A stretch of 64,000 nt of DNA from Spongorhabdus nitratireducens (GTDB lineage: Bacteria; Pseudomonadota; Gammaproteobacteria; Pseudomonadales; Endozoicomonadaceae). The position numbers and the translations under genes were made by a program. Of this stretch, positions 18,595-29,208 are shown piece by piece. The notes beneath the pieces were generated by a model. That model ran no database searches. It saw only the letters and a list, made by a program, of their open reading frames with translations, and was not told where the DNA came from. Each line of letters opens with the position of its first letter. Within the stretch, counting starts at the first letter, position 1. Location of the stretch: contig CANDOC010000003.1 in NCBI GenBank assembly GCA_947387575.1, positions 310,001-374,000 of the forward strand, written 5' to 3'.

Positions 18595-19004
18595 GAATCG
18601 GAAATCTGCTCTATGCCCATTTGTTTCCGGGTACGGTAGCAGGTTACAGAAGGCACTGCATCTCTCAGCGCATGCGGTTTGCGAATTTTCAGTTCAACAT
18701 CGGTCACCGGATAATGGGTAAACAGCAGTTTGAGAATCCCGCCTGCCAGATACTCCAGCAGATGCACCTTGGATTCCTGACAGTACTTTTTCACCCGTCG
18801 ACTGATCGCATGGTAATCCAGTGCATGTTCCAGTGCATCCGACTCGAACACCGCATCAAAATTTGTGCCCATGGTGATATCCAGCACCAGAGGTTGAGCT
18901 TCTTCATGCTCCCAGTGGTAGAAGCCGATGATAGCTTCTACATACAGACCCTCGATTGTGACCCGGTCGGTGACTCTGGAAGATGAGTTTTCAATAACAG
19001 ACAT
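18591..19004 (-). CDS. folB: Dihydroneopterin aldolase / epimerase
   Basis: 137 residues, a little longer than the usual 117 to 125 because of an N-terminal extension. DRVTIEGLYVEAIIGFYHWEHEEAQPLVLDI is the family opening, DYHAISRRVKKY the middle, and VELKIRKPHALRDAVPSV the C-terminal signature with the active-site lysine. It forms 6-hydroxymethyl-dihydropterin, the FolK substrate. A good ribosome site (AGGTGGAG) precedes ATG 19004. tsaD lies 20 bases upstream on the same strand; plsY, which separates the two in Pseudomonas, is missing. Confidence 0.9.
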   Translation of the reverse strand: MSVIENSSSRVTDRVTIEGLYVEAIIGFYHWEHEEAQPLVLDITMGTNFDAVFESDALEHALDYHAISRRVKKYCQESKVHLLEYLAGGILKLLFTHYPVTDVELKIRKPHALRDAVPSVTCYRTRKQMGIEQISDS

Positions 19005-19024
19005 TTTTAATTCTCCACCTTTTA

Positions 19025-20056
19025 TCAGAGTTCAACCGGTTTCAGATCTTCCAGCGGCCAGCGCGGCATAGGGTTCATCCCTTCTTCGTCACGCTGTCCT
19101 GCCTGCAGGCGGCGACAGCCAGCAAAGGCAATCATGGCACCATTATCAGTACAGAATTCCGGGCGGGCATAGAATAAGGAAGCACCTTCCTTTGTTACGA
19201 CCTCATCCAGCTTCTGTCTCAATCGCTGGTTGGCACTGACGCCACCGGCAATAACCAGTCGCTTGCGTCCGGTCTGGCGCAGGGCACGGCGACATTTGAT
19301 TGCCAGCGTATCAACAGCCGCTTCCTCAAATGCCCGGGCAATATCCGCCTTGTCCTGCTCGGTAATACCACCATCCGCATCAGCAGCGGCCACGGTGTTG
19401 AGGGTAAAGGTTTTCAGGCCACTGAAGCTGAAATCCAGACCCGGACGATCCGTCATCGGCCGCGGGAATTTATAGATGCCTTCACGCCCTTGTTGTGCCA
19501 GTCGGGCAATATTGGGGCCACCAGGATAATCCAGCCCCAGCATGGCCGCTGCTTTATCAAAGGCTTCACCAGCAGCATCATCGATGGACTCACCCAGCAG
19601 GGTATAGCTTCCCAGTGCTGCCACATCGACCAGTTGGGTATGTCCGCCGGAAACCAGCAGCGCCAGGAAAGGAAATTCAGGAGGCTCTTCTTCTAATAGA
19701 GGAGCTAGCAGGTGACCTTCCATATGATGCACACCCAGCACCGGCACTCCCAGCACAAAGCCCACGGAACGCGCGATAGCCGTTCCTACCAGCAGCGCAC
19801 CGATCAGGCCCGGTCCGCGGGTATAGGCCACGGCATCAATACCACTTCGCTCGATACCGGCCTCGGACATCACTTGTTTGACCAGTGGCAGTACCCGCTG
19901 AACATGGTCACGAGACGCTAGTTCCGGTACCACACCGCCATATTCGCGGTGCATATCAATCTGACTGTAGAGAGCATCTGCCAGCAGGCCTCGCTCGCTG
20001 TCATAGAGTGCGATACCTGTCTCATCGCAGGAGGTTTCGATTCCGAGGACGATCAT
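19025..20056 (-). CDS. tsaD: tRNA N6-threonylcarbamoyladenosine transferase subunit TsaD
   Basis: 343 residues from ATG 20056 ([14 protein letters not shown]); the frame remains open 51 codons upstream, but that part is not Tsa[12 protein letters not shown] carries the two metal-binding histidines, and [26 protein letters not shown] and [12 protein letters not shown] are ASKHA-family blocks. With TsaB and TsaE it places the threonylcarbamoyl group on A37 of ANN-decoding tRNAs. It is divergent from rpsU, as in E. coli and Pseudomonas. Confidence 0.96.
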   Translation of the reverse strand: MIVLGIETSCDETGIALYDSERGLLADALYSQIDMHREYGGVVPELASRDHVQRVLPLVKQVMSEAGIERSGIDAVAYTRGPGLIGALLVGTAIARSVGFVLGVPVLGVHHMEGHLLAPLLEEEPPEFPFLALLVSGGHTQLVDVAALGSYTLLGESIDDAAGEAFDKAAAMLGLDYPGGPNIARLAQQGREGIYKFPRPMTDRPGLDFSFSGLKTFTLNTVAAADADGGITEQDKADIARAFEEAAVDTLAIKCRRALRQTGRKRLVIAGGVSANQRLRQKLDEVVTKEGASLFYARPEFCTDNGAMIAFAGCRRLQAGQRDEEGMNPMPRWPLEDLKPVEL

Positions 20057-20223
20057 TGGGTCTTTCAGATATATCAAGATGGAATGGCCCGCATCATACC
20101 CCAGCCGGCACGGGGGAGATACGTTTGTTGCCGCGACCTTCCGCAAAAACCACCCTGTTGAGAGCCGGCAGTATCGCGGCAGAGCACGGTACACAAGGGG
20201 CTCAGACAAATAGTGCGTGCTTT

Positions 20224-20252
20224 TTGCATTCCCCTTGATTAGGCTTTACAAT
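20224..20252 (+). promoter_or_regulatory. Sigma-70 promoter upstream of rpsU
   Basis: TTGCAT (20224-20229), a 17-base spacer and TACAAT (20247-20252). Each hexamer differs from consensus at one or two positions. The rpsU start codon is about 160 bases downstream, leaving a GC-rich leader. The 363-base tsaD-rpsU gap otherwise holds nothing I recognise. Confidence 0.6.
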
Positions 20253-20419
20253 TCGCGCCTTTACTATTGGGCGACTACTATTTGACTTGACTGACAAAAA
20301 GCTTGTGAAAGCTGGCTGTCGGCACCCGCAGCTGCGACCCTGTCTCTCTGCCAACAGGTTGAATCTGGCTGTCCCCACTCGATTAATTGCAGATTATTTA
20401 AAAGGAAGGTGATTCCTGC

Positions 20420-20635
20420 ATGCCTGCTGTAAAAGTTAAAGAAAACGAACCGTTTGACATTGCTCTGCGTCGCTTCAAGCGCTCCTGTGAAAAAGCTGGT
20501 ATCCTGGCTGAAGTTCGTCGTCGTGAAAACTACGAGAAGCCGACTGCCGTTCGCAAGCGTAAGGCTGCCGCTGCCGTTAAGCGTCACCTGAAGAAGCTGC
20601 AGCGCGAACAGCGCCGTATGCAGCGTCTGTACTAA
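20420..20635 (+). CDS. rpsU: 30S ribosomal protein bS21
   Basis: 71 residues, exactly the family length: [27 protein letters not shown] and a very basic C-terminus ending QRRMQRLY. S21 is needed for initiation on natural mRNAs. It is the first gene of the classic macromolecular synthesis locus rpsU-dnaG-rpoD. A strong hairpin terminator about 180 bases downstream separates it from dnaG, as in E. coli. Confidence 0.98.
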   Translation: MPAVKVKENEPFDIALRRFKRSCEKAGILAEVRRRENYEKPTAVRKRKAAAAVKRHLKKLQREQRRMQRLY

Positions 20636-20817
20636 TTTATTAGTTACAGAACGCAGAGCCTACTCATACGCAGGCTTGCTATTTACTGAATTCAGGTTCG
20701 GTACAACGACAATCCGTCAGCGTGTTACCAGTGCCATTAATGCAGGCTATGCGCGACAGGGACCAAGCCGTCTGAGTGTCTTGTACCAGCTTATAAGCTG
20801 AGTGTGGTGAATAGATG

Positions 20818-20875
20818 AAAAAAGCGCATGTTTGATTCCGTTTTACGGATGTCAAACTGCGCTTTTTTTATTTTT
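20818..20875 (+). terminator. Terminator between rpsU and dnaG
   Basis: AAAAAAGCGCA (20818-20828) pairs with TGCGCTTTTTT (20858-20868), with an inner GTTTGA/TCAAAC and TCCG/CGGA stem, giving an almost continuous long hairpin followed by T-rich sequence. The E. coli operon also has a partial terminator here, which lowers primase relative to S21. The 182 bases between rpsU and the hairpin hold no gene; yqeY, found between rpsU and dnaG in Pseudomonas, is absent. Confidence 0.85.
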
Positions 20876-21008
20876 ATCTCCGGACAAATGTTACAGTCCG
20901 AACCTCCTTGCCTTTCTCTTTCTGCAGGCAGCTTTCCCCCGGCTACTTTCTGCCCGGAGCGCTTGTGGTAAGGTATGATTAATTCCCTATTCCAGATACA
21001 GCAAGACC

Positions 21009-22916
21009 ATGGCCGGACTGATCCCGCAGAATTTCATCGATGATGTACTTGCACGCCTTGATATCGTCGAGGTGATCAGTAACCGCATACAACTGCGCAA
21101 AGCCGGTCGTAACTATCAAGGGCTGTGTCCATTCCATAAAGAAAAATCCCCTTCTTTCAGCGTCAGCCCGGACAAACAGTTCTATTACTGTTTTGGCTGC
21201 GGCGCCAGTGGCAATGCTGTCAGCTTTGTCATGAACTTCGAGCACCTGGATTTTCCGGCCACCATAGAAAGCCTGGCTGGCACATTGGGGCTGGATGTAC
21301 CGCACGAAAATACCAGCAAGGCAACTATCCAGAAGCGCAAACAACAAGCCACCCTGTTTGACGTAATGGAGGAGATTAACCGCTGGTTCCATCAGCAACT
21401 GCAATCTCATCCGGAATCGAACCGGGTTCAGCACTATATGCGCCAACGGGGGCTGGACCAGGCAACCATTGAACGTTTTGGTATCGGCTATGCGCCTTCC
21501 GGCTGGGATAACCAGCTGCAAAAATTCGGTTCATCTGCCGAGAAAAAACAGCAGATGCTTGATACCGGCATGCTGATCAAAAGCGAGGATGGCGACAAAA
21601 TTTATGACCGCTTTCGGGAACGAGTCATGTTTCCCATTCGGGATACCCGCGGTCGGGTTATCGGTTTCGGTGGCCGGGTACTGGGAAACGGAACACCAAA
21701 ATATCTGAACTCCCCGGAAACCGACATATTTCACAAGGGCCGGGAACTATATGGCCTTTATGAGGCCAAACAGGCTAATCGTGATCTGCCGCGACTATTA
21801 GTCGTGGAAGGCTACATGGATGTGGTTGCGCTGGCCCAATATGGCATCAGCTATGCTGTCGCAACACTCGGTACCGCCACCACCAAAGAACATATGGAAA
21901 AACTGTTCAAGCAGACCCGGGAAGTGGTGTTCTGTTTTGACGGTGATAAAGCGGGTCGCCGTGCCGCATGGCGAGCACTGGAATCAACGCTGCCGGTCAT
22001 AAACGACGGATCACAAGTACGATTTCTGTTTCTACCACAGGGTGAAGACCCTGACAGCATGGTCAGACAGGAAGGACCGGATGCATTCAGTCAGCGTATT
22101 CGCAGTGAAGCCCTGACCTTCGATAATTATTTCTTCCGCCATCTGGCTGAAGATATTGATATGCAAACCATGGATGGCCGGGCCCGACTGGCAAAAGTTG
22201 CCCAGCCTTATCTGCAGTTGATGCCGGCAGGTGTACTGAAACAGTTGGTACTGAACAGGCTGGCAGAACAAACCGGGCTGGAGTCGGAACAGGTCACCCA
22301 GCTTTTTGCTGCGGATCAGACAACTCAACAGACTCCGGCAGACAATCAGGTTTACGCTGCAACCCAGACTTCCGGCTATAACAACAACGCCAGAAAAAAG
22401 TCATATGGTCAGCGTAAACGTAATTTTTCCGGCGGTTTCGGTAGAGAAAAACCTTTTTTTGACGCACCGACACCACCCAAACCGAAATTACAAAGTGCTG
22501 CCAGCCGAGCAATTCGACTGCTGTTAACTAACCCGGCTTTATTCAGAGAAGTCGAAGATATGGATAACCTGTCCCTGATGGAACAGGACAGCCATCCTGA
22601 TACCCGGTTATTAATGGATGTTTTGCAAACATTGCAGCATCGCCCGGACATCAGCAGTGCCGGTTTGATTGGCCGATGGTACGGAACACCACAGGGTGAT
22701 CGCTTGCTGGCACTGGCAAGAGAAGAACCACTCAAGTTTGCTGCTCCGAGTCAGGAATTACAGGATACGGTGGGAAGAATTGTTAAAAGTCTGGGTAGCA
22801 AAGCCGGAAAGGGAACACTGGCCCGCATTGCAAATGATCGACAGGGATTAAAGTCTCCGGATCAGCAGCAAAAGTATCAGGCACTACTGGAACAGCTGCG
22901 ACAAAACAAAAAATAA
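21009..22916 (+). CDS. dnaG: DNA primase
   Basis: 635 residues. The N-terminal CHC2 zinc ribbon (CPFHKEKSPSFSVSPDKQ then CFGCGASGNAVSF) recognises the template. The RNA polymerase core has the TOPRIM motifs VVEGYMDVVAL and CFDGDKAGRRAAW. A low-complexity linker rich in Gln, Thr and basic residues (about 435-490) precedes the C-terminal DnaB-binding domain. It makes RNA primers at the replication fork. The gene-to-rpoD gap is 376 bases. Confidence 0.97.
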   Translation: MAGLIPQNFIDDVLARLDIVEVISNRIQLRKAGRNYQGLCPFHKEKSPSFSVSPDKQFYYCFGCGASGNAVSFVMNFEHLDFPATIESLAGTLGLDVPHENTSKATIQKRKQQATLFDVMEEINRWFHQQLQSHPESNRVQHYMRQRGLDQATIERFGIGYAPSGWDNQLQKFGSSAEKKQQMLDTGMLIKSEDGDKIYDRFRERVMFPIRDTRGRVIGFGGRVLGNGTPKYLNSPETDIFHKGRELYGLYEAKQANRDLPRLLVVEGYMDVVALAQYGISYAVATLGTATTKEHMEKLFKQTREVVFCFDGDKAGRRAAWRALESTLPVINDGSQVRFLFLPQGEDPDSMVRQEGPDAFSQRIRSEALTFDNYFFRHLAEDIDMQTMDGRARLAKVAQPYLQLMPAGVLKQLVLNRLAEQTGLESEQVTQLFAADQTTQQTPADNQVYAATQTSGYNNNARKKSYGQRKRNFSGGFGREKPFFDAPTPPKPKLQSAASRAIRLLLTNPALFREVEDMDNLSLMEQDSHPDTRLLMDVLQTLQHRPDISSAGLIGRWYGTPQGDRLLALAREEPLKFAAPSQELQDTVGRIVKSLGSKAGKGTLARIANDRQGLKSPDQQQKYQALLEQLRQNKK

Positions 22917-23292
22917 GCATTTTTTAGCGCTCTTTTGACCTGAAGCCCTGTTTGCACTCTGTCTACAGAGCGTAAACTTCTTGATCAAGGCTTAGAACTT
23001 CTGTTGAAAGCTGCTAAACTAGGCTTGCATTCGGTTTTTGCCGGATGAAGGGAACGGATGCCATGTTGCGATGAATTAAAACAATTTGAGCTGTTTGTGC
23101 TGTTTCGCAAAGGCGATTTATCCTGAAATTACCCGTGTAATTCTGGACGGAATCGAAAAATGCAAAAAAAGCGCGCATTCATGGCTGTTTCGCTATACGA
23201 CTTCCCTCCACACTTATGGCATCCGATATTGCCCATAAGCTATACTTGACCGCTTACGGTTATCGTCCGCTGTTCGCTCTCAAAGGGTTGAT
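22917..23292 (+). other. dnaG-rpoD intergenic region, 376 bases
   Basis: No gene or RNA is recognised. The region is T-rich, holds short TTGAAA-like and TATACT elements, and presumably contains promoters for rpoD. I cannot pick a convincing -35/-10 pair, nor a clear sigma-32 site such as E. coli has for its internal rpoD promoter. Confidence 0.4.
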
Positions 23293-25146
23293 ATGTCCGC
23301 AAATTCGCAACAACAATCCAGACTCAAGGAACTCATCTCCCGTGGTAAGGAACAGGGTTACCTGACTTATGCCGAGGTGAATGACCACCTGCCTGAGGAC
23401 ATTTCAGATCCTGATCAGGTAGAAGATATCATTCGCATGATAAACGACATGGGTATCCCGGTGTATGAAACCGCACCGGATGCCGATACCCTGCTCATGA
23501 ATGAAGCGGATACCGACGAAGCTGCAGCCGAAGAAGCTGCCGCTGCGCTGGCTGCTGTCGAACAGGAAGCAGGTCGTACGACAGATCCCGTTCGTATGTA
23601 CATGCGTGAAATGGGTACTGTTGAGCTTCTGACCCGTGAAGGCGAAATCAAGATCGCTAAGCGGATTGAAGAAGGTCTTCGTGGTGTTATGTCCGCACTG
23701 TCGAGTTTCCCCGGCAGCGTTGACATTGTACTGGGTGAATACAACAGAATTGTTGAAGAAGAAGGTCGCCTGAGCGATCTGTTCAGTGGTTACATTGACC
23801 CTGACACCCCCGAGTCTCTCGCTGCTGCTGCCGCTGCAAAAGACGAAGCGGCTGCACTGAAGGAAGCCATTGAAGCCGGTGCCGCTTCAGAAGAAGACGA
23901 CGAAGAAGAAGGTGCATCAGGCCCTGATCCGGAAGAAGCTAAAGAACGCTTCGGTCTTCTGCATGAAGCAAACGAAAAGTTAATTGCAGCACTGCAAACC
24001 TGCTCGGACAGAAAGAACCCTGACATTCAGGCTGCGCTCGCAGAAGTTGCTGAATACTTCATGCCGATCAAGCTGGCACCGCGGGTATACGATGTTCTTG
24101 TATTCCGCATCCGCAGTGCGCTGGATCAAATTCGCAGGAATGAACGTGCAGTGATGCAACTTTGTGTGCGTCAGGCTCGCATGCCTCGCCGGATTTTTAT
24201 CAAAGAATTCCCGGGTAGTGAAACTAACCGCGAATGGCTTGACCAGATGGCGGAAAAATTCCCGGATTATGCTGCCGGCCTGAAGCGCAGCCGTCTGGAA
24301 ATTCTGCGTGCACAGCGCAAGCTGATCGAAGTACAGGACGAGTTCTGCATTTCCCTGAATGACATCAAGGAAATCAACCGTCGTATGTCGATCGGTGAAG
24401 CCCGTGCTCGTCGCGCCAAGAAAGAGATGGTTGAAGCCAACCTGCGTCTGGTAATTTCTATCGCCAAGAAATACACCAACCGTGGCTTGCAGTTCCTCGA
24501 CCTGATCCAGGAAGGCAACATTGGTCTGATGAAAGCTGTCGACAAGTTTGAATATCGTCGCGGCTACAAGTTCTCGACCTATGCGACATGGTGGATCCGT
24601 CAGGCAATCACCCGCTCCATCGCTGACCAGGCCCGCACCATCCGGATTCCGGTTCACATGATCGAAACGATCAACAAACTGAACCGTATTTCCCGCCAGA
24701 TGCTGCAGGAAATGGGACGCGAGCCAACTCCTGAAGAGCTGGCCGAGCGTATGGAAATGCCTGAAGACAAGATCCGCAAGGTGTTGAAGATCGCCAAAGA
24801 GCCGATCTCCATGGAGACGCCGATTGGTGATGATGAAGACTCCCATCTGGGTGACTTCATCGAAGATGGCAACCAGGATTCTCCAATTGACTCTGCTACC
24901 ATCGAGGGTCTGAAGGAAGCCACAACCGACGTCCTGTCCGGCCTGACCGCACGGGAAGCCAAAGTCCTGCGGATGCGTTTCGGTATCAACATGAATACCG
25001 ATCACACCCTGGAAGAAGTCGGCAAGCAGTTTGACGTTACCCGTGAGCGTATTCGTCAGATCGAAGCCAAGGCGCTGCGCAAGCTGCGCCACCCGACTCG
25101 CTCCGATCATCTGCGCAGCTTCTTGGACGACAATCAGCCTTCCTGA
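23293..25146 (+). CDS. rpoD: RNA polymerase primary sigma factor RpoD (sigma-70)
   Basis: 617 residues. Region 1.1 is at the N-terminus, region 1.2 in [21 protein letters not shown], and the non-conserved acidic region lies between 1.2 and 2 (Ala/Glu-rich segment about 180-215). Regions 2.1-2.4 include [21 protein letters not shown] for -10 recognition. Region 3 follows, and region 4.2 contains the helix-turn-helix [24 protein letters not shown] for -35 recognition. It is the housekeeping sigma factor, third gene of rpsU-dnaG-rpoD, and ends in a strong terminator. Confidence 0.98.
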   Translation: MSANSQQQSRLKELISRGKEQGYLTYAEVNDHLPEDISDPDQVEDIIRMINDMGIPVYETAPDADTLLMNEADTDEAAAEEAAAALAAVEQEAGRTTDPVRMYMREMGTVELLTREGEIKIAKRIEEGLRGVMSALSSFPGSVDIVLGEYNRIVEEEGRLSDLFSGYIDPDTPESLAAAAAAKDEAAALKEAIEAGAASEEDDEEEGASGPDPEEAKERFGLLHEANEKLIAALQTCSDRKNPDIQAALAEVAEYFMPIKLAPRVYDVLVFRIRSALDQIRRNERAVMQLCVRQARMPRRIFIKEFPGSETNREWLDQMAEKFPDYAAGLKRSRLEILRAQRKLIEVQDEFCISLNDIKEINRRMSIGEARARRAKKEMVEANLRLVISIAKKYTNRGLQFLDLIQEGNIGLMKAVDKFEYRRGYKFSTYATWWIRQAITRSIADQARTIRIPVHMIETINKLNRISRQMLQEMGREPTPEELAERMEMPEDKIRKVLKIAKEPISMETPIGDDEDSHLGDFIEDGNQDSPIDSATIEGLKEATTDVLSGLTAREAKVLRMRFGINMNTDHTLEEVGKQFDVTRERIRQIEAKALRKLRHPTRSDHLRSFLDDNQPS

Positions 25147-25166
25147 TCCCGTCCGGAATCTGAACC

Positions 25167-25195
25167 AAAAAACCCGCCAGCAGGCGGGTTTTTTT
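25167..25195 (+). terminator. Rho-independent terminator after rpoD
   Basis: AAAAAACCCGCC, loop AGCA, GGCGGGTTTTTTT. Confidence 0.95.
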
Positions 25196-25235
25196 ATGCT
25201 CCAAGCCAAACTTACACAGCTCTGAGCCCTTCTTA

Positions 25236-25487
25236 TTAAGTTAGATAGCCGTATGTGCCCCAGCCAACAGGTAAGGAGAATACTCCAACCAAAAGAGCAT
25301 TCTTATATAAAGTTAGCGACCTTTTTCGCGGCCATCCCAACATCAGTAAAAGCCATAAAACAGCTGAGTACCCACCGAGTATCAAATTCGAGAATGCTGC
25401 CGACAAAAAACCAATAAGCAAACCCAAACTACAAGCTATCAACAGAATAAAAGTCCACTTATTTTGCTCGACTCCAGTCCAGAACAC
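25236..25487 (-). CDS. Small hypothetical membrane protein
   Basis: 83 residues from a GTG with GAGG six bases upstream. Two to three hydrophobic segments (WTFILLIACSLGLLIGFLSAAF, YSAVLWLLLMLGW and NALLVGVFSLPVGW). Not recognised. It starts four bases from the stop codon of the next listed gene, so the two form a pair. The DNA is visibly more A+T-rich than the housekeeping genes around it, and it is the last gene before the rpoD terminator, facing it. Acquired DNA is a possible origin. Confidence 0.55.
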   Translation of the reverse strand: MFWTGVEQNKWTFILLIACSLGLLIGFLSAAFSNLILGGYSAVLWLLLMLGWPRKRSLTLYKNALLVGVFSLPVGWGTYGYLT

Positions 25488-25490
25488 CCT

Positions 25491-25835
25491 TTACCTCTCA
25501 ACCCGCCATAACATTAAAGACAGCGAAAAACCCGCCATAAACACCACAGTTAAAGCAATCAACACAGCACTTATTGCTGGCAGACCAAAATAAATTAAGT
25601 AAATTATGGCCAGGAAGCCAATCATAAAATTGGCAGCACTTAACAACAAAAAAGCCTTGGGATATTTATATAGGCCGAGACTCATGAGCCCCATATAGAG
25701 AAAAACAAGAAGAGCCCCAAGCGTTCTGTTACCCGTCGGATTTTCTAGAACCTTATTTATAAAGCCATAGAAATATAGAGCCGCTATCAGACTATAGCCA
25801 GCCAATAGTACTTTTCGTAGAAATTCACTATTCAT
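25491..25835 (-). CDS. Small hypothetical four-helix membrane protein
   Basis: 114 residues from ATG 25835; the frame is open to a TTG at 25877. About four hydrophobic helices: AGYSLIAALYFYGF, LGALLVFLYMGLMSLGLY, AFLLLSAANFMIGFLAIIYLIYF and AVLIALTVVFMAGFSLSLML. No family recognised. It is A+T-rich and paired with the 83-residue membrane protein downstream. Together they sit between the conserved rpoD and pnp clusters, where closely related genomes may have nothing or something different. Confidence 0.55.
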   Translation of the reverse strand: MNSEFLRKVLLAGYSLIAALYFYGFINKVLENPTGNRTLGALLVFLYMGLMSLGLYKYPKAFLLLSAANFMIGFLAIIYLIYFGLPAISAVLIALTVVFMAGFSLSLMLWRVER

Positions 25836-25967
25836 AACATTTATCGGCTTAGACTTCCGACTCAACTCAACCTTCAAGAAACTGAACCCGCTTTTTATAA
25901 GCAGGATCCCTCCAAATAGCTCAAAGCAAGGTTAACTCATCGCTTACGACGACCTTTTACAAAACAA

Positions 25968-25997
25968 AAAAACGGGAGCCAATTGGCTCCCGTTTTT
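25968..25997 (-). terminator. Terminator after pnp
   Basis: AAAAACGGGAGCC, loop AATT, GGCTCCCGTTTTT. A symmetrical hairpin functional for pnp on the minus strand, 27 bases past its stop codon. Confidence 0.92.
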
Positions 25998-26023
25998 AAT
26001 CAGTAACGATCAGTTTTCACTAA

Positions 26024-28129
26024 TCAGCTCTGCTGCTGTTGCTCCTGGGCAACGTCCTTCATGCTCAGCTTGATACGGCCGCGGGCGTCTACATCCAGAA
26101 CCACAACCTTAACAACATCACCTTCTTTCAGGTAATCGCTGACACTGTTAACGCGCTCGTTGGCAATCTGGGAAATGTGAACCAGACCGTCTTTACCCGG
26201 CAGAACCTGTACAAACGCACCGAAGTCAACGATACGCTGAACGGAGCCTTCGTAGATCTGACCGACTTCAACTTCTGCAGTAATGGTCTTGACGCGATCT
26301 TCCGCAGCCTTGCAGACATCCTTGTTGTCGCCGAAGATTTTCACAGTACCGTCATCGTTGATGTCGATGCTGGCAGTGGTGTCTTCACAGATGGAACGAA
26401 TGGTAGCACCACCCTTACCGATAACGTCACGGATCTTGTCCGGATCAATCTTCATGGTAATGGTCATCGGCGCGTTTTCAGACAGTTCCGTACGGGAGCT
26501 GCTGATCACCTTGTTCATTTCATCCAGAATGTGCAGTCGGGCATCACGCGCCTGTTCCAGCGCAGTTTCCATGATCTGGTCGGTAATACCTTCGATCTTG
26601 ATGTCCATCTGCAGCGCAGTAACACCTTCAGCGGTACCGGCCACCTTAAAGTCCATGTCACCCAGGTGGTCTTCATCACCCAGAATGTCAGTCAGAACGG
26701 CGTGCTTGTCGCCTTCCTTGATCAGACCCATGGCGATACCGGCAACAGGTGCCTTCAGCGGTACACCGGCGTCCATCATGGCCAGACTGGAACCACAGAC
26801 AGAAGCCATGGAGCTGGAACCATTGGATTCGGTGATTTCAGAAACTACGCGAATGCTGTACGGGAATTCTTCTTCGGTCGGCATCATGGCCTGAACACCA
26901 CGACGAGCCAGACGACCGTGACCGATTTCACGACGACCCGCGCCCATCATACGACCACACTCACCTACAGAGTAAGGAGGGAAGTTGTAGTGCAGCATGA
27001 ACGGCTCACGACGCTCACCTTCCAGGTAGTCAACCATCTGGGCATCACGTGCAGTACCCAGAGTAGTGGTTACGATAGCCTGGGTTTCACCACGGGTGAA
27101 CAGGGCAGAACCGTGAGTCTTCGGCAGAACACCGACTTCAACACCGATCGGACGAACAGTCTTGGTATCACGACCATCGATACGCGGCTGACCATTCAGG
27201 ATGTTCTGACGAACAACGGTCTTTTCCAGCTTGGAGAACAGCTTGCTGACTTCAGCAGCTTCCGGCTGACCTTCTTCGTCACCCGCCAGCTTCTCAACAG
27301 CTTCATCACGCAGGGCAGCCAGTGCGTCGTTACGTACCTGCTTTTCAGCGATACGGTAAGTTTCAGTAATGCGGGCTTCGTATTCGCCACGAATGGTGCT
27401 CATCAGCGCTTCATTTTCAGCAACTGCTTCCCACTCCCAGCGAGGCTTGCCGGTTTCCGCAGCCAGCTCGCTTACAGCTTTGATCACTTCCTGGTAGGAC
27501 TGGTGAGCAAACAGTACAGCACCCAGCATTTCATCTTCAGCCATTTCCTGAGCTTCGGATTCAACCATCAGTACTGCTTCAGAGGTACCTGCTACAACCA
27601 TGTCCAGCTCAGACACAGCCAGCTTTTCAAAGCTTGGGTTCAGGATGTAGCCTTCTTCTTCAATAAAGCCTACACGTGCAGCACCGATCGGACCATTGAA
27701 CGGAATACCGGAAATAGACAGCGCCGCAGAAGTGGCGATCATGGCAGCGATATCCGGATCATTCTTCTTGTCGGCAGACATAACAGTCAGCACGACCTGA
27801 ACTTCGTTCATGAAGCCTTTCGGGAAAAGCGGACGAATCGGACGGTCGATCAGACGGGAAGTCAGGGTTTCCTTTTCGGAAGGACGACCTTCACGCTTGT
27901 TGTAGCCACCCGGGATTTTACCGGCAGCGTAAGTCTTTTCCTGATAGTGTACAGACAGCGGGAAGAAGTCCTGGCCTTCGCGAGCGCTCTTGGCACCAAC
28001 AACAGTTGCCAGTACAGCAGTCTCGCCCATGGTGCACATAACAGCACCAGTAGCCTGACGTGCAATTTTTCCGGTTTCCAGGGTTACAGTCTGGTCACCG
28101 AATTGAAATGTTTTAGTTACCGGGTTCAC
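26024..28129 (-). CDS. pnp: Polyribonucleotide nucleotidyltransferase (PNPase)
   Basis: 701 residues from a GTG with AAGGA upstream. Two RNase PH domains are present: the first with [22 protein letters not shown], the second with [27 protein letters not shown] and [15 protein letters not shown] domain ([20 protein letters not shown]) and an S1 domain ([18 protein letters not shown]) follow. It degrades RNA 3' to 5' with phosphate and is a degradosome component. rpsO lies upstream, as in most Gammaproteobacteria, separated by a 586-base gap with hairpins. Confidence 0.98.
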   Translation of the reverse strand: MNPVTKTFQFGDQTVTLETGKIARQATGAVMCTMGETAVLATVVGAKSAREGQDFFPLSVHYQEKTYAAGKIPGGYNKREGRPSEKETLTSRLIDRPIRPLFPKGFMNEVQVVLTVMSADKKNDPDIAAMIATSAALSISGIPFNGPIGAARVGFIEEEGYILNPSFEKLAVSELDMVVAGTSEAVLMVESEAQEMAEDEMLGAVLFAHQSYQEVIKAVSELAAETGKPRWEWEAVAENEALMSTIRGEYEARITETYRIAEKQVRNDALAALRDEAVEKLAGDEEGQPEAAEVSKLFSKLEKTVVRQNILNGQPRIDGRDTKTVRPIGVEVGVLPKTHGSALFTRGETQAIVTTTLGTARDAQMVDYLEGERREPFMLHYNFPPYSVGECGRMMGAGRREIGHGRLARRGVQAMMPTEEEFPYSIRVVSEITESNGSSSMASVCGSSLAMMDAGVPLKAPVAGIAMGLIKEGDKHAVLTDILGDEDHLGDMDFKVAGTAEGVTALQMDIKIEGITDQIMETALEQARDARLHILDEMNKVISSSRTELSENAPMTITMKIDPDKIRDVIGKGGATIRSICEDTTASIDINDDGTVKIFGDNKDVCKAAEDRVKTITAEVEVGQIYEGSVQRIVDFGAFVQVLPGKDGLVHISQIANERVNSVSDYLKEGDVVKVVVLDVDARGRIKLSMKDVAQEQQQQS

Positions 28130-28342
28130 ACAGTTTTCCTTCTGGTAAATGTAAAGTACCGCAAATCATCGTGTTTTCAACTCACTGGAATAATCCATTG
28201 AAAACCTGTTGGTTGCGGTCTGAATTAAATTCAACAAAACACCAGAGACGAACCAGATACCGGTCAAGTACCAGAGCATAAGAAAACCGACATACCTGCT
28301 CTTGCAGGAATAGTCTTATCGGCTTGCTTATGCCCGGGCACC

Positions 28343-28363
28343 CGTCGTTTGATTTTAACGACG
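28343..28363 (-). promoter_or_regulatory. Hairpin in the pnp leader
   Basis: CGTCGTT / AACGACG stem with a seven-base loop, next to a GCCCGGGC palindrome, about 215 bases before pnp on the minus strand. In E. coli a long leader hairpin is cut by RNase III to allow PNPase autoregulation; this may be the counterpart, but it is shorter. The rest of 28130-28572 shows no gene. Confidence 0.4.
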
Positions 28364-28572
28364 AAGGCTCGTCTTTCTGGCGAATATTTATTTCAAAGCT
28401 ATTAAAAAGTTATCAACAGAAGATGCTAATAACAGATTTAAAGCCTCAACTGGAATAGCAGAAACGTTTATTTTCAGAACCTGACTGAAAAAGAGCCCAA
28501 TCAGCTTCAACAAGCGACCCTACTCTCCAGACTCACAGTTATCCGGAAGATAACTGATCAGACACAAATTAT

Positions 28573-28621
28573 AAAAACACCGCTACCAAACAACCAGAAT
28601 TTCCGGCGTTGATAACGGTGC
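28573..28621 (-). terminator. Terminator between rpsO and pnp
   Basis: On the minus strand CACCGTTA pairs with TAGCGGTG (one G-U pair) around an inner CCGG/CTGG stem, followed by TTTTTATAA. It ends the rpsO transcript about 95 bases after its stop codon. Confidence 0.75.
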
Positions 28622-28715
28622 TTTTCTGCTTTACCTGTTAATCAAATGATCAAAGGCAGTGAGCAGGCTGAGATACGCCGTGCAGCGTATCGCTGATCGC
28701 AATGCAATCTGCAGC

Positions 28716-28985
28716 TTAGCGACGCAGACCCAGACGAGCGATCAGGGAGCGGTAACGCTCAACGTCCTTACGCTTCAGGTAGTCCAGCAGGTTACGACGC
28801 TGGTTTACCATGCGGATCAGACCACGACGGGAGTGGTGATCGTGGATGTTGCTCTTGAAGTGACCCTGCAGGCCTTCAATGTTAGCAGTCAGCAGAGCAA
28901 CCTGAACTTCAGGGCTGCCAGTGTCATTTTCAACACGGCCGAATTCTTTAACGATTTCTGCTTTCTTTTCTGCAGTCAAAGCCAT
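28716..28985 (-). CDS. rpsO: 30S ribosomal protein uS15
   Basis: 89 residues from ATG 28985 ([17 protein letters not shown]), the exact family length; an upstream in-frame extension to 29051 is not S15. [39 protein letters not shown] and the C-terminal [10 protein letters not shown] are signatures. It binds 16S rRNA early in 30S assembly. GGAG lies ten bases before the start. truB is 223 bases upstream. Confidence 0.98.
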   Translation of the reverse strand: MALTAEKKAEIVKEFGRVENDTGSPEVQVALLTANIEGLQGHFKSNIHDHHSRRGLIRMVNQRRNLLDYLKRKDVERYRSLIARLGLRR

Positions 28986-29208
28986 TTTCTGAATCTCCAG
29001 AGAATATGCGTTATACAACGGATCTGCCTTCAGCCTCTCTCGAAGAGCCACCTCAGGCAGAACACTTGTTCAGGTATGACCGTGCATATCAACAGCCAAC
29101 CCAAATTTCCCCGCGCTTTCAGCCTGCTGGCTTCAAGCCCGGGAAGAACAAGAGAGCAATTCTAACACCAACTGATCGTTCTCTCCAGTCGGCGCAGCGC
29201 CGCCCTGA

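Noticed and set aside
23980-25209. 409-codon open frame opposite rpoD
   Set aside because: Shadow of rpoD; the sequence shows no family features.
26039-28201. 720-codon open frame on the plus strand opposite pnp
   Set aside because: It mirrors pnp almost exactly. Strong codon bias of PNPase leaves the opposite frame free of stops; the translation has no recognisable domain.
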